NCBI GenBank assembly: GCA_025463965.1
Contig: JAODBN010000272.1
Coordinates: forward strand, 1 to 16,442
Source of the DNA: Acidimicrobiaceae bacterium
Lineage (GTDB): Bacteria; Actinomycetota; Acidimicrobiia; Acidimicrobiales; Bog-793
Direction: 5' to 3'
DNA: 16,442 nucleotides
The notes below the pieces were generated by a model. That model saw only the letters and a program-made list of their open reading frames with translations. It did no database searches and was not told where the DNA came from. The first letter of the stretch is position 1. Each line of letters opens with the position of its first letter. A program made the translations under genes and the position numbers. Below are positions 6,373-12,155 of this stretch, piece after piece.

Positions 6373-6647
6373 TGGCCTGCCGCCTTCGCCCTGCGCGCCT
6401 GGGCGGAGAGCTGAGCCAAGCGGAGATAGTGGGCCTTCCTGGCGTGTCCGACACGGATTGCCAGCTCCTGAGGGCTCGTTCGGCCCAGCTCGCCAGTGGG
6501 GTCCACCTCGGCGACGAACCGAGCTTCGAGGGTTCCCCGTGCTGCCGCCGTAGCGGCCGAACGGTCGGGCTCCCGAGCCCATCGCGTGTGAGCGGCGATG
6601 CGGGCATGTAGTACCCGATCTGCGGATGTGGTGGCGGTGCGGGGCAT
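6369..6647 (-). CDS. First gene of the long operon, actinophage-type hypothetical protein (92 aa)
   Basis: ATG at 6647 is preceded by GGGAGG seven bases upstream, the best ribosome site in this part, so it is preferred over the frame opening at 6710. The product is a basic helical protein with the pattern RIAAHTRWAREPDRSAATA, then TLEARFVAEVDPTGEL, then HARKAHYLRLAQLSAQARR. This arrangement is familiar from conserved hypothetical proteins in actinobacterial genomes and phages; no function is known to me. It opens the coupled gene chain that runs to 415. Its leader contains two stable hairpins, which may control the whole operon. Confidence 0.75.
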   Translation of the reverse strand: MPRTATTSADRVLHARIAAHTRWAREPDRSAATAAARGTLEARFVAEVDPTGELGRTSPQELAIRVGHARKAHYLRLAQLSAQARRAKAAGQ

Positions 6648-6686
6648 TGAGCCTCCCTGGTCCACGACGGGGTCCCGCGCCAAAGG

Positions 6687-6718
6687 CAGGCCCCGTGTCG
6701 GTTGTGACAAGGGGCCTG
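6687..6718 (-). promoter_or_regulatory. Leader hairpin upstream of the first operon gene
   Basis: Arms CAGGCCCC (6687-6694) and GGGGCCTG (6711-6718) pair over 8 bp. After one mismatch, TGTC/GACA adds 4 bp. It lies about 40 bases before the ATG at 6647 and has no T run. It may be an operator or RNA control element. Confidence 0.5.
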
Positions 6719-6744
6719 CGCGAAGTAACCGCCAGGCCGGCGCG

Positions 6745-6769
6745 AAAAGGCCGCCCCGAAGGGGCGGCC
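6745..6769 (-). terminator. GC-rich hairpin followed by TTTT (terminator or attenuator)
   Basis: A perfect 9-bp stem (6749-6757 with 6761-6769, GGCCGCCCC type) with a three-base loop is followed on the minus strand by TTTT at 6748-6745. It lies about 100 bases upstream of the long operon's first gene. It could stop transcription from the xis unit, or attenuate the operon if the promoter lies further right. Confidence 0.6.
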
Positions 6770-6845
6770 AGTTCGATTTAGGAGCCGGGGTTTACCGGCA
6801 GATCATGGCGCCCGGGAGAGGAGCGGGTGCGGGAGGAGAGGGCTC

Positions 6846-6871
6846 AACCTGTAGAACGCGGTCTACAGGTT
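6846..6871. promoter_or_regulatory. 26-bp palindrome, candidate operator
   Basis: The sequence is AACCTGTAGA-N6-TCTACAGGTT: 10-bp perfect arms, with only one mismatch in the central six bases. The arms are moderately AT-containing in otherwise GC-rich DNA and no T tract follows, which fits a dimeric repressor site better than a terminator. It lies about 200 bases before the long operon. A partial match (CTGTAG) is present near 8550. Confidence 0.55.
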
Positions 6872-7042
6872 GGCCGGGGGGGAGCAGCGGCTAGGTGCGC
6901 CTGCTCAACTCACCCCTTCGGCGGTCAATTGTACTGACAACACCACGACGCCTACCGAAAGAGCAGGTCGCGGGTGTGTTTCGATGTTTCGGAATGGGTG
7001 GACACGCCGACGCACAGGGCTTGAGCGCTGAGGGAGGCCCAT

Positions 7043-7067
7043 AAAAAAGCGCCCCCAGCTACGCTTT
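7043..7067 (-). terminator. Intrinsic terminator after the xis-like gene
   Basis: On the minus strand AAAGCG (7067-7062) pairs with CGCTTT (7051-7046) around a 10-base loop, and the downstream arm runs into six T (7048-7043). It lies 45 bases after the stop of the HTH gene. A second GC-rich hairpin with one bulge (7081-7105) lies between the stop and this structure. Confidence 0.6.
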
Positions 7068-7112
7068 CACTGATCGTCCCGAGCCCGGTGGGTCCCCACG
7101 GGCTCGCGCCTG

Positions 7113-7313
7113 TCAGCGCCGCGCGGCGACTTTGCGGGACTCGATGTAATCGTCTAGGTCCCTCACGGTGAATCGGACGGAGCGCCCGATCTTCACGCCG
7201 GCCAACTCGCGAGTGGCCCAGGCATTGCGGACCCACCGCTGGCTCGTGTTGAGATACCAGGCGGCCTCCTCGGCGTCGAGCAGGCGCGGGTGGTGCTGAG
7301 CGTCATCGGTCAC
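7113..7313 (-). CDS. Excisionase-type HTH DNA-binding protein (66 aa)
   Basis: The protein has the compact winged HTH of the excisionase/MerR-like (HTH_17) family: LLDAEEAAWYLNTSQRWVRN as the helix-turn-helix, VKIGRSVRFTVRDLDDYIES as the wing and closing helix, and a basic end. GTG at 7313 has GGAGGG about seven bases upstream and is preferred over the ATG at 7328, which would add five residues. The long upstream frame to 7847 is a shadow of the next gene. In integrated elements such proteins direct integrase toward excision, or act as repressors. It follows the 388-residue protein by 52 bases, so they are probably cotranscribed. It is not next to the integrase, so the xis role is inferred from family. 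Confidence 0.8.
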   Translation of the reverse strand: MTDDAQHHPRLLDAEEAAWYLNTSQRWVRNAWATRELAGVKIGRSVRFTVRDLDDYIESRKVAARR

Positions 7314-7365
7314 GAACGGTCCCTCCATAGGAGTAGGGAAACTCCAACATCCCAGGTCACGGCGT

Positions 7366-8532
7366 TTAGCCGTTCCTGGCTCGCTCCTGGTTGATAAGCC
7401 GCAATGTGCGCTCCTCGCCAAGGTGAGCCGGGTTTCGCCGGTACTTGTAGCAAGGGGCGCACCGGGAACCTCGCCCCTTGATGACATTTGTGCAGCCGTT
7501 TGGGTTCTCGCATCGGCGAACAGGGTCAGGGTCGAAGCCTTCGCCGGCCTCTCGCCGCTCGTGGATTTCGGCGCTCCAAAATGCGGCCAAGGCCGCTGCC
7601 TGTGCCAGATCCCGCCTCGCCTGCCAGTCCCTCTCGGCGGCTTCCAAAGCAGCCCGATTCTGTTCTCTGATCCATCCGTCTGGGAGCCCGTGAACCCTCT
7701 CCCATGCTGCATCTTCCTCGGCATCGGAAGGCTCGGCAATCTCGGCGAGTGTGTCGTAGCCGTCCGAGGGCCGGTCGTGGACATACGGGTCGCCGCCGTC
7801 GACGACCTCGTCGGACTCACACAGCGGGTCGCTGGCAAAGTCATCATCGGCCTCCTCCGCAGCTGACCCGGGCGGGACCCAGCCGGGTCGAGAATTGAAG
7901 CGGCGCGCCGTGGGCGAGGCGGGCCGCTCTCGACGCTTTTGGGCCTCCTGTGCGTCGGCGTGTTCCTTGGCGCGCCGCTCCGCCCGGATTGCTTCCGCCT
8001 CGGCCTCTGCTTGTCGCCTGGCGTCCTGGCTGGCGAGGTACTCCTCGAGGAGCACGGGGGCTTCGCGAATCCTGCCCTTTTGCTTCGTCACCTGGACCCT
8101 CTTTGTGAGGTTGCCGTGGGTGTCGATTCGACCAGCCTTTATCTGCTGGCGGTTTTCCTCTGGGGTGAGCCGTCCGAGGGCGGTTGAGACCTTGCCATCC
8201 GGAGCGAGCCGTCGGTACTCCGTTGGCGTGACGCGGCCGACTGTTGTCTTTATTCGGCGGTCTCGGCCAATAAGGTGCTCTGGCACCGCGCCACCAAGGT
8301 CACCCGCCCAGACCACCAGGCCCTCATCATCGGCGAAGTGCCGCAGAGCGGAGATTTCTTCTGAGGTGTCTGCAATCGGGTAGCCCTCTGCATGTGATGG
8401 GACGACCACCCCTGTTGGGGTATCGAGGGATGGCGGCAGGGATGCGTCCGGGTCGATCTTTTGCACCGCGCGGCGGGCGGCAGCATCGTCGTTGACGATC
8501 TTGCTCGGTGAGCGAGAATCGATCGGTATCAC
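7366..8532 (-). CDS. Unknown 388-residue protein with coiled-coil segments and C-terminal zinc ribbon
   Basis: I do not recognise the family. Residues 1-90 look globular, with a hydrophobic WAGDLGGAVPEHLIGR segment. Residues 95-155 are basic and contain two similar units (GRVTPTEYRRLAPDGK and GRLTPEENRQQIKAGR). Residues 165-205 are an Ala/Glu/Arg helical or coiled-coil stretch. Residues 225-280 are strongly acidic, and 290-330 helical again. The end has a zinc ribbon: C341, C347, C358, C361 (CENPNGC, then RCAPC), followed by a basic tail. The start is GTG at 8532 with no ribosome site, but with TAAGCT at -12 to -7, fitting a leaderless message. Position beside an excisionase-type gene suggests replication initiation or control; this is a guess. 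Confidence 0.75.
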   Translation of the reverse strand: MIPIDSRSPSKIVNDDAAARRAVQKIDPDASLPPSLDTPTGVVVPSHAEGYPIADTSEEISALRHFADDEGLVVWAGDLGGAVPEHLIGRDRRIKTTVGRVTPTEYRRLAPDGKVSTALGRLTPEENRQQIKAGRIDTHGNLTKRVQVTKQKGRIREAPVLLEEYLASQDARRQAEAEAEAIRAERRAKEHADAQEAQKRRERPASPTARRFNSRPGWVPPGSAAEEADDDFASDPLCESDEVVDGGDPYVHDRPSDGYDTLAEIAEPSDAEEDAAWERVHGLPDGWIREQNRAALEAAERDWQARRDLAQAAALAAFWSAEIHERREAGEGFDPDPVRRCENPNGCTNVIKGRGSRCAPCYKYRRNPAHLGEERTLRLINQERARNG

Positions 8533-8544
8533 AGCTGAAGCTTA
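8533..8544 (-). promoter_or_regulatory. Candidate -10 box for a leaderless transcript
   Basis: TAAGCT at 8544-8539 is followed by six bases and then the GTG start at 8532. That is the spacing of the TANNNT -10 element in actinobacterial leaderless genes. No Shine-Dalgarno sequence precedes the start. No clear -35 box is seen. Confidence 0.4.
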
Positions 8545-8659
8545 CAACCCTGTAGTTCGGCTGGCGCCGGTTCGTGCCGGCTCGTGCCTCACAGGCGGTC
8601 CCCGGGTGACCGCCGTCGGGCCTCTTAACAGGGGCCCAGTCTCGCTGGGCTAGGGAGGG

Positions 8660-8685
8660 AAAAAAGCCGCCACGATGGGCGGGCT
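8660..8685 (-). terminator. Intrinsic terminator for leftward transcription from the integrase unit
   Basis: On the minus strand AGCC[C]GCC pairs with GGCGGCT around a six-base loop and one bulged C, followed directly by six T (8665-8660). It would stop transcripts coming through the integrase and the two small genes at 9299-9947. Confidence 0.5.
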
Positions 8686-9100
8686 TCGTTGGGCGGCCGG
8701 GGGGGCTAGCGGCTCAAGCTGGGTGTGTTTCCCATTGGGCACAACGCAGCTAAGTTACAGAAGCGTAAGTCAATGGGTGGGGAGTTGTCAAGAACCGCAG
8801 GTCAGGGCGTTTTTGACCATTTCAGGCCGGTTCGGGTTGACGGCTCGCCGCTGGTGCAACGGCGGGCGGTGCTCGTCTTCTCACTTCGGCCAGTGGCGGA
8901 GTTTGACCCGGACTTTCAGAACCGTGTCCCGTCAGGCGGCCCGGGAAGAATCACGAGCTGTTGTCCGCAGGATTGCCGACAGCAGAAGCGCGTCCTGAGC
9001 GGGTCCGGCGTCGAGCCCTGTTTGCCGAAATGCCCGATGAAGCACTTCGTCTGGCCGCAGGCTAACGTCAGGCGACCTGCGATAAGGAGAGTAAGTCGCT

Positions 9101-9286
9101 ATGAGCACGGTCTACCCATTGCCGAGCGGCTGGTTCCTAAGGAACAAGGCCGAGGGTTCGCCAGGCGACCGGCCAGCGATTGCCATCGAGTACGACGGTG
9201 CCTCCTGGTGGTATCTGTCTATCTCGCCGACTGGTCAGCCGTGGCGCGTCAAGCAGAGTACGGATTTCCACCTAATCCAGCTGTGA
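9101..9286 (+). CDS. Small hypothetical protein (61 aa), the only complete plus-strand gene in the element
   Basis: ATG at 9101 is preceded by AAGGAGA about 11 bases upstream, a good ribosome site. The 61-residue product is aromatic-rich with several Trp and Tyr (GASWWYLSISPTGQPWRV) and looks like a small beta-fold. It has no cysteine, signal or membrane segment. It ends 12 bases before the end of the convergent gene at 9299. Leftward transcripts from the integrase unit would be antisense to it. I recognise no family. Small isolated genes opposite an integrase operon often encode regulators, but nothing in this protein shows DNA binding. Confidence 0.65.
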   Translation: MSTVYPLPSGWFLRNKAEGSPGDRPAIAIEYDGASWWYLSISPTGQPWRVKQSTDFHLIQL

Positions 9287-9298
9287 CGTGCCGATCGA

Positions 9299-9556
9299 TC
9301 ACTTAGAGACGAGATGGGCAGCGTTGCCGGGCAGCTGATCGGCTGCGTCGAAGGTCGCTGGGTTAAGAACCAGATCGATCACACGCTCGCCGATCGCTTC
9401 GACCACCGCATGGCAGAAGTTCCCTTCGTCGTCGCCGACGACAACGCTCTCGCCGATTTCGAACACCCTGTTCACGTCGGCGAACCTCAGAAGCGTCGAG
9501 ATCCGATTTTGGTGGTCGGCGTCGTTGAAGTCGACCCAGAGATCGCGATCAGCCAT
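9299..9556 (-). CDS. Small acidic hypothetical protein (85 aa)
   Basis: ATG at 9556 has a near-perfect ribosome site, AAGGAGGTG, a few bases upstream, so the start is well set. The protein is acidic and probably a small beta barrel: FEIGESVVVGDDEGNFCHAVVEAIGERVIDLVLN reads as alternating strands, similar in style to SH3-like folds. The N-terminal part (DRDLWVDFNDADHQNRISTLLRF) is more helical. One cysteine is present. No family is recognised. It is the third gene after the integrase in the same direction, with about 80 bases between it and its upstream neighbour. Confidence 0.75.
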   Translation of the reverse strand: MADRDLWVDFNDADHQNRISTLLRFADVNRVFEIGESVVVGDDEGNFCHAVVEAIGERVIDLVLNPATFDAADQLPGNAAHLVSK

Positions 9557-9638
9557 GACCCCACCTCCTTCCGTGACCCATTTGACCAGCGTAATCTTCT
9601 CAAATCGAAATGGCTGCCCGCCGGAGCAAATGCGAGCC

Positions 9639-9947
9639 TCACCTGGTAGTTCGCGGCACCGCTTGGGGATTTCGAACCGTTCGAAACAGGGATTTCACCT
9701 CGGCCAATGGAAATCGCTCAGGAAGCACGAGCGTCCAGTGGGGATGCTCCCGGGTTGGAAGGAGGCTGAGGCCAGCCCCCTCGAGGACCGCTACGGTCGT
9801 TACGCAGAGCGATGCCCAGCGCAACGGGGGTGCCTCGCTGAGCACGTCGTTCCAGCTGGGTACGTCGGCCGCATACACGGTGAGGCCGTGCAGCCCCAGG
9901 ATCAGTTCTGCCTTTTGGCACGCCTTGTCCAGGTCGCTCAGCTCCAT
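9639..9947 (-). CDS. Hypothetical protein (102 aa) downstream of the integrase
   Basis: I prefer ATG at 9947, which follows a GGGGG stretch at ribosome-site distance; the frame extends to 10013 but that part is poor in ribosome signals. The product begins with a helix (MELSDLDKACQKAELIL), then strands (GLTVYAADVPSWNDVL), a hydrophobic segment (LCVTTVAVLEGAGLSLL) too short and mixed to be a sure membrane helix, and ends basic. I recognise no family. It lies about 105 bases after the integrase stop, in the same direction, so it may be cotranscribed despite a weak hairpin in the gap. Confidence 0.65.
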   Translation of the reverse strand: MELSDLDKACQKAELILGLHGLTVYAADVPSWNDVLSEAPPLRWASLCVTTVAVLEGAGLSLLPTREHPHWTLVLPERFPLAEVKSLFRTVRNPQAVPRTTR

Positions 9948-10018
9948 CTTGCCCCCGCGTACTACCGGGGCAGATTCCGGCAGCGACGGAACATCACGCA
10001 GGGTCGCTGGCACGGCGC

Positions 10019-10040
10019 AAAAGCTAACCCCTCGCGGTTA
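10019..10040 (-). terminator. Weak hairpin with TTTT after the integrase
   Basis: TAACC and GGTTA (10036-10040 with 10025-10029) pair over 5 bp around a six-base loop, with TTTT on the minus strand at 10022-10019 two bases later. It lies just after the integrase stop. The stem is short, so termination would be partial at best. Confidence 0.3.
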
Positions 10041-10052
10041 CTGATGCTGGAG

Positions 10053-10976
10053 CTACAGCCGGTCCCCGAGCGACCGGCGACGGGCCTCGTCTCGAGCTCG
10101 TCCATCCGCTGCGCTCGCCCCGTACCGGCTGAGCATCTGTCGGGACTTCCACCCGAACAGACGCATCGCCGCGTCCTCTCCCCCACCATCGGCGAGCCAG
10201 ACGTGGGCGGCCGTGTGGCGCAGCTGGTGCGGGTGGATCTTGTCGATCCCCGCCTCCACGCAGCGGCGCTCGATCATCTGCGCGATGCCGCTGTCAGTCA
10301 TCTTGCCTTTGGGGCCGAGCCACAGCCCGAGCGATGCAGCCTGCGCGTGCCGTGGGCGTAGCCGTAGATAGCGGTCGAGCGCCTGGGCGGTCTTGGTGCC
10401 GAACACGATCGAGCGTGGCCGCCGTCCCTTCCCGACTACCACGATCGTCTTGTCTGCGAGGTCGACATCCTCCAGGTTCAGTCCGGCCACCTCGGCAAGG
10501 CGCGTACCTCCGGGCTCGCACATGACACGGAGGATGGCGAGGTCGCGCTTGTGCTCGAACGTGGTGCCCTCGCACACCTTGAGGAGCTTTTTGAGGTCGT
10601 CGTCGGACACGACAGGGACGGGCACCTCCGGAACGATCGGTGGCTTCATGGTCGCCATTGGGGAGCGCTCGATCTCTCCCTCCTCCACAAGCCATTTCCA
10701 CAACTGCTGCAAGCTTCGGAAGCGGACACTGGCCGTCGTCGGCTTGAAACGGGCGAGCTGGTCCGCCATGAAGGTCTCGACCGTCTCGCGGGTCACCTTG
10801 CGGGCCTCGGTTACGCCGAGCTTGTCTCGCGCGAAGGTGGCAAACAGACGGGCAGTGTCACCGTAGACCCGAAGGGTTTTGGGCGACTTGTTAGCGGCTT
10901 GGAGGCTCAGCTCCCACGACGGTATGAGCACGTCAAGGGTGCCGTACCCGGTGGCCTCGCTGAGCTTGGCTGGCAT
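10053..10976 (-). CDS. int: Tyrosine recombinase / phage integrase (307 aa)
   Basis: This site-specific recombinase has an N-terminal SAM-like core-binding domain (residues about 12-110) and a C-terminal catalytic domain. The catalytic residues are visible: Arg159 in GGTRLAE, Lys183 in VVGKGRRPR, His250 and Arg253 in HPHQLRHT, Trp276 (in the second-His position, as in many XerC-like enzymes) and the nucleophile Tyr285 in SRYGAS. It lacks an N-terminal arm-binding domain, so it is a short integrase of the XerD-like type. ATG at 10976 has GAGGAGG upstream. The gene starts about 115 bases from the 3' end of tRNA-Arg(TCT), which is almost certainly its attachment site. The leader holds a promoter and a hairpin overlapping the ribosome-site region. 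Confidence 0.92.
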   Translation of the reverse strand: MPAKLSEATGYGTLDVLIPSWELSLQAANKSPKTLRVYGDTARLFATFARDKLGVTEARKVTRETVETFMADQLARFKPTTASVRFRSLQQLWKWLVEEGEIERSPMATMKPPIVPEVPVPVVSDDDLKKLLKVCEGTTFEHKRDLAILRVMCEPGGTRLAEVAGLNLEDVDLADKTIVVVGKGRRPRSIVFGTKTAQALDRYLRLRPRHAQAASLGLWLGPKGKMTDSGIAQMIERRCVEAGIDKIHPHQLRHTAAHVWLADGGGEDAAMRLFGWKSRQMLSRYGASAADGRARDEARRRSLGDRL

Positions 10977-10988
10977 GATGTGCGTCCT

Positions 10989-11020
10989 CCTCAGGGGGTG
11001 GCTGGACCCACCTCCTGAGG
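10989..11020 (-). promoter_or_regulatory. Hairpin in the integrase mRNA leader
   Basis: CCTCAGGGGGTGG (10989-11001) and CCACCTCCTGAGG (11008-11020) pair over 13 bp with one mismatch, around a six-base loop. The start-proximal arm covers part of the GAGGAGG ribosome site of the integrase. From the proposed promoter this would be the first structure in the RNA. Confidence 0.5.
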
Positions 11021-11024
11021 AACA

Positions 11025-11053
11025 AAGTTATCCGCTCTGTGAGCGTTGTGCAA
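11025..11053 (-). promoter_or_regulatory. Candidate sigma-70-type promoter for the integrase
   Basis: On the minus strand TTGCAC (11053-11048), a 17-base spacer, and TAACTT (11030-11025) form a good -35/-10 pair. Transcription would start near 11018, about 40 bases before the integrase ATG and directly before the hairpin. Confidence 0.5.
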
Positions 11054-11089
11054 CTCTCCCGACCGCTCAGTTATACGGTTAACCCCTGG

Positions 11090-11165
11090 TGGTGCCCCCG
11101 GCAGGACTCGAACCTGCGACCGTCTGCTTAGAAGGCAGCTGCTCTATCCACTGAGCTACGGGGGC
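11090..11165 (-). tRNA. tRNA-Arg (anticodon TCT)
   Basis: The minus strand folds as a complete tRNA: acceptor GCCCCCG pairing with CGGGGGC, D-arm with AGCTCAGTGGATAGAGC, anticodon stem CTGCC with TCT in the loop, and T-arm with GGTTCGAGTCC. The discriminator base is A and CCA is encoded (11092-11090). The gene is intact. The integrase reads away from its 3' end, so the 3' part of this gene is the probable attachment site and right end of the element. Confidence 0.95.
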
Positions 11166-11275
11166 GAGCCATTCGCTGGACTCCGTCGAAGCACTGCGTC
11201 CCACCGCGGTGCCCGGACGACAAAGCGTACGCCGAGAGCCCCTCCTCCCGGGTCGGAGCATCGCTGACTAGCCGC

Positions 11276-11698
11276 TCAGAAGTCGCCCTCGGCGACCTGT
11301 AGACAGGTCAGCCCCAGCGCACGCCACATCTTCACCACACGATCGCGGTCGTCGAGCACCAGCTCCACCTCGTAGTGACCCCGGATGTGCGCGTCGTAGA
11401 GCTCGCGTTTGACGATGTCGTCCGCACGGTTGTCGTGGTTACGCCTCATCAAAAGGAGGGACCAGGCAACGTGATTTCGCTCGAGCCACTCCTCGGTCAT
11501 CGCTCGGACACGCTCGGGGCGTCCCGAGACGATCACGATCTCGTAGCGCTCGGCGAGCAGCTGTACGAGTCGGATGATCGCCTCCACGGGTGCGTCGTGA
11601 TCCACTCGGCCGTAATCGTGGTGGCCCCGAATTCCGATGTGGTCGGCGATCGTCCCGTCGACGTCAACGACGACCGCCCGGCGCATCTGCTCATCCAT
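11276..11698 (-). CDS. HAD-family 3'-phosphatase of the T4 polynucleotide-kinase type (140 aa)
   Basis: The fold marks are VVDVDGTIADH (Asp12 nucleophile, Asp14 acid/base), IVIVSGRPE (motif II, Ser58), a Lys97 region, and VLDDRDRVVKMWRALGLTCLQVAEGDF, whose DDR...VxMWRxLGLxCLQVAxGDF pattern is characteristic of the phosphatase half of T4 Pnk/PseT and relatives. Such enzymes remove 3'-phosphate or 2',3'-cyclic phosphate from broken RNA or DNA. The kinase half is absent, so it is a stand-alone phosphatase. ATG at 11698 overlaps the DUF4326 gene by 8 bases; an ATG at 11686 is an alternative. The long upstream frame is a shadow. The pair looks cotranscribed. Confidence 0.8.
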   Translation of the reverse strand: MDEQMRRAVVVDVDGTIADHIGIRGHHDYGRVDHDAPVEAIIRLVQLLAERYEIVIVSGRPERVRAMTEEWLERNHVAWSLLLMRRNHDNRADDIVKRELYDAHIRGHYEVELVLDDRDRVVKMWRALGLTCLQVAEGDF

Positions 11699-11984
11699 TG
11701 GCCACCTGCAACAGGACGTCCGCATGGCATCGGAGGCCCAAGTCCGGGTGCGCAGCGAGAGAGCACCAGCAGGCGAGATCCCGACCGCGCAGCTCCCGGC
11801 GGACGTCATCGACGCCGAAGCCCAGCTTGCCGGCCAGCAAATCGTCGCGGTACCGGAGAACTGCCTCCACGCCGAGCTCGTCGACCCGGTACGGGTTTCC
11901 CCAGCGCGACGGCCGGGACACCACAACTGCACCCGGTGGCTTGTGCCAGCCCTTGGTCCGCTTCAGCTGAATCCGCTGCGGCAC
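11691..11984 (-). CDS. DUF4326 family protein (97 aa)
   Basis: The protein has the family's full layout: RIQLKRTKGWHKPPGAVVVSRP at the start, SRWGNPYRV, a helical centre (VEAVLRYRDDLLAG), then LRGRDLACWCSL and RCHADVLLQVANG at the end. Cys72, Cys74 and Cys86-His87 are conserved features and may bind metal. The molecular function is not established to my knowledge; members are common in actinobacterial genomes and phages. GTG at 11984 has GAGGGAG upstream. It overlaps the phosphatase gene downstream, suggesting joint work in nucleotide or RNA end processing, which is inference. Confidence 0.85.
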   Translation of the reverse strand: MPQRIQLKRTKGWHKPPGAVVVSRPSRWGNPYRVDELGVEAVLRYRDDLLAGKLGFGVDDVRRELRGRDLACWCSLAAHPDLGLRCHADVLLQVANG

Positions 11985-12155
11985 GACGCTCCCTCGCTCG
12001 ACACGCCCTTACCCCTCTATCGTGCCGTGGGGACCCGCCGAGAGCGACGCTTCTCGTCCCAGCCGCTCTGCGCGCACTAGGGGTTCCGAGCGGGCCGTTC
12101 GCTACTCTTCGCACCGAGCCGGCGCCCGATCGGCTCCCGACTGAGGAGGGCGGGC

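Larger units (their letters stand above)
6648..7112. promoter_or_regulatory. Intergenic control region before the long operon
   Basis: This 465-base stretch holds no convincing gene; the 94-residue frame at 6952-7236 overlaps the HTH gene and lacks a ribosome site. From right to left on the minus strand it contains a T6 terminator (7043-7067), a TACAAT -10-like box at 6933-6928 without a good -35, a 26-bp palindrome (6846-6871), a GC-rich hairpin followed by TTTT (6745-6769), and a second hairpin (6687-6718). This looks like terminator, promoter, operator and leader in order. The promoter is the weakest part of the call. Confidence 0.45.
8533..9100. other. Divergent intergenic region without a convincing gene
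   Basis: This 568-base stretch separates the minus-strand 388-residue gene from the plus-strand 61-residue gene. It holds a candidate leaderless promoter next to 8532, a 7-bp perfect hairpin (8594-8600 with 8608-8614), a 10-bp tandem near-repeat (CCGGTTCGTG then CCGGCTCGTG, around 8568-8587), and a minus-strand terminator at 8660. A long plus frame beginning GTG at 8725 runs through the next gene in another frame and has no ribosome site, so I do not call it. This is a plausible site for the element's lysogeny switch or origin, but no repressor is seen. Confidence 0.4.

Noticed and set aside
6952..7236. 94-codon minus frame between xis and the long operon
   Set aside because: Overlaps the HTH gene in another frame and crosses the T6 terminator; Arg-rich shadow composition.
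8725..9306. 193-codon plus frame starting GTG
   Set aside because: No ribosome site, mixed composition, and it runs through the better-supported 61-residue gene in another frame.
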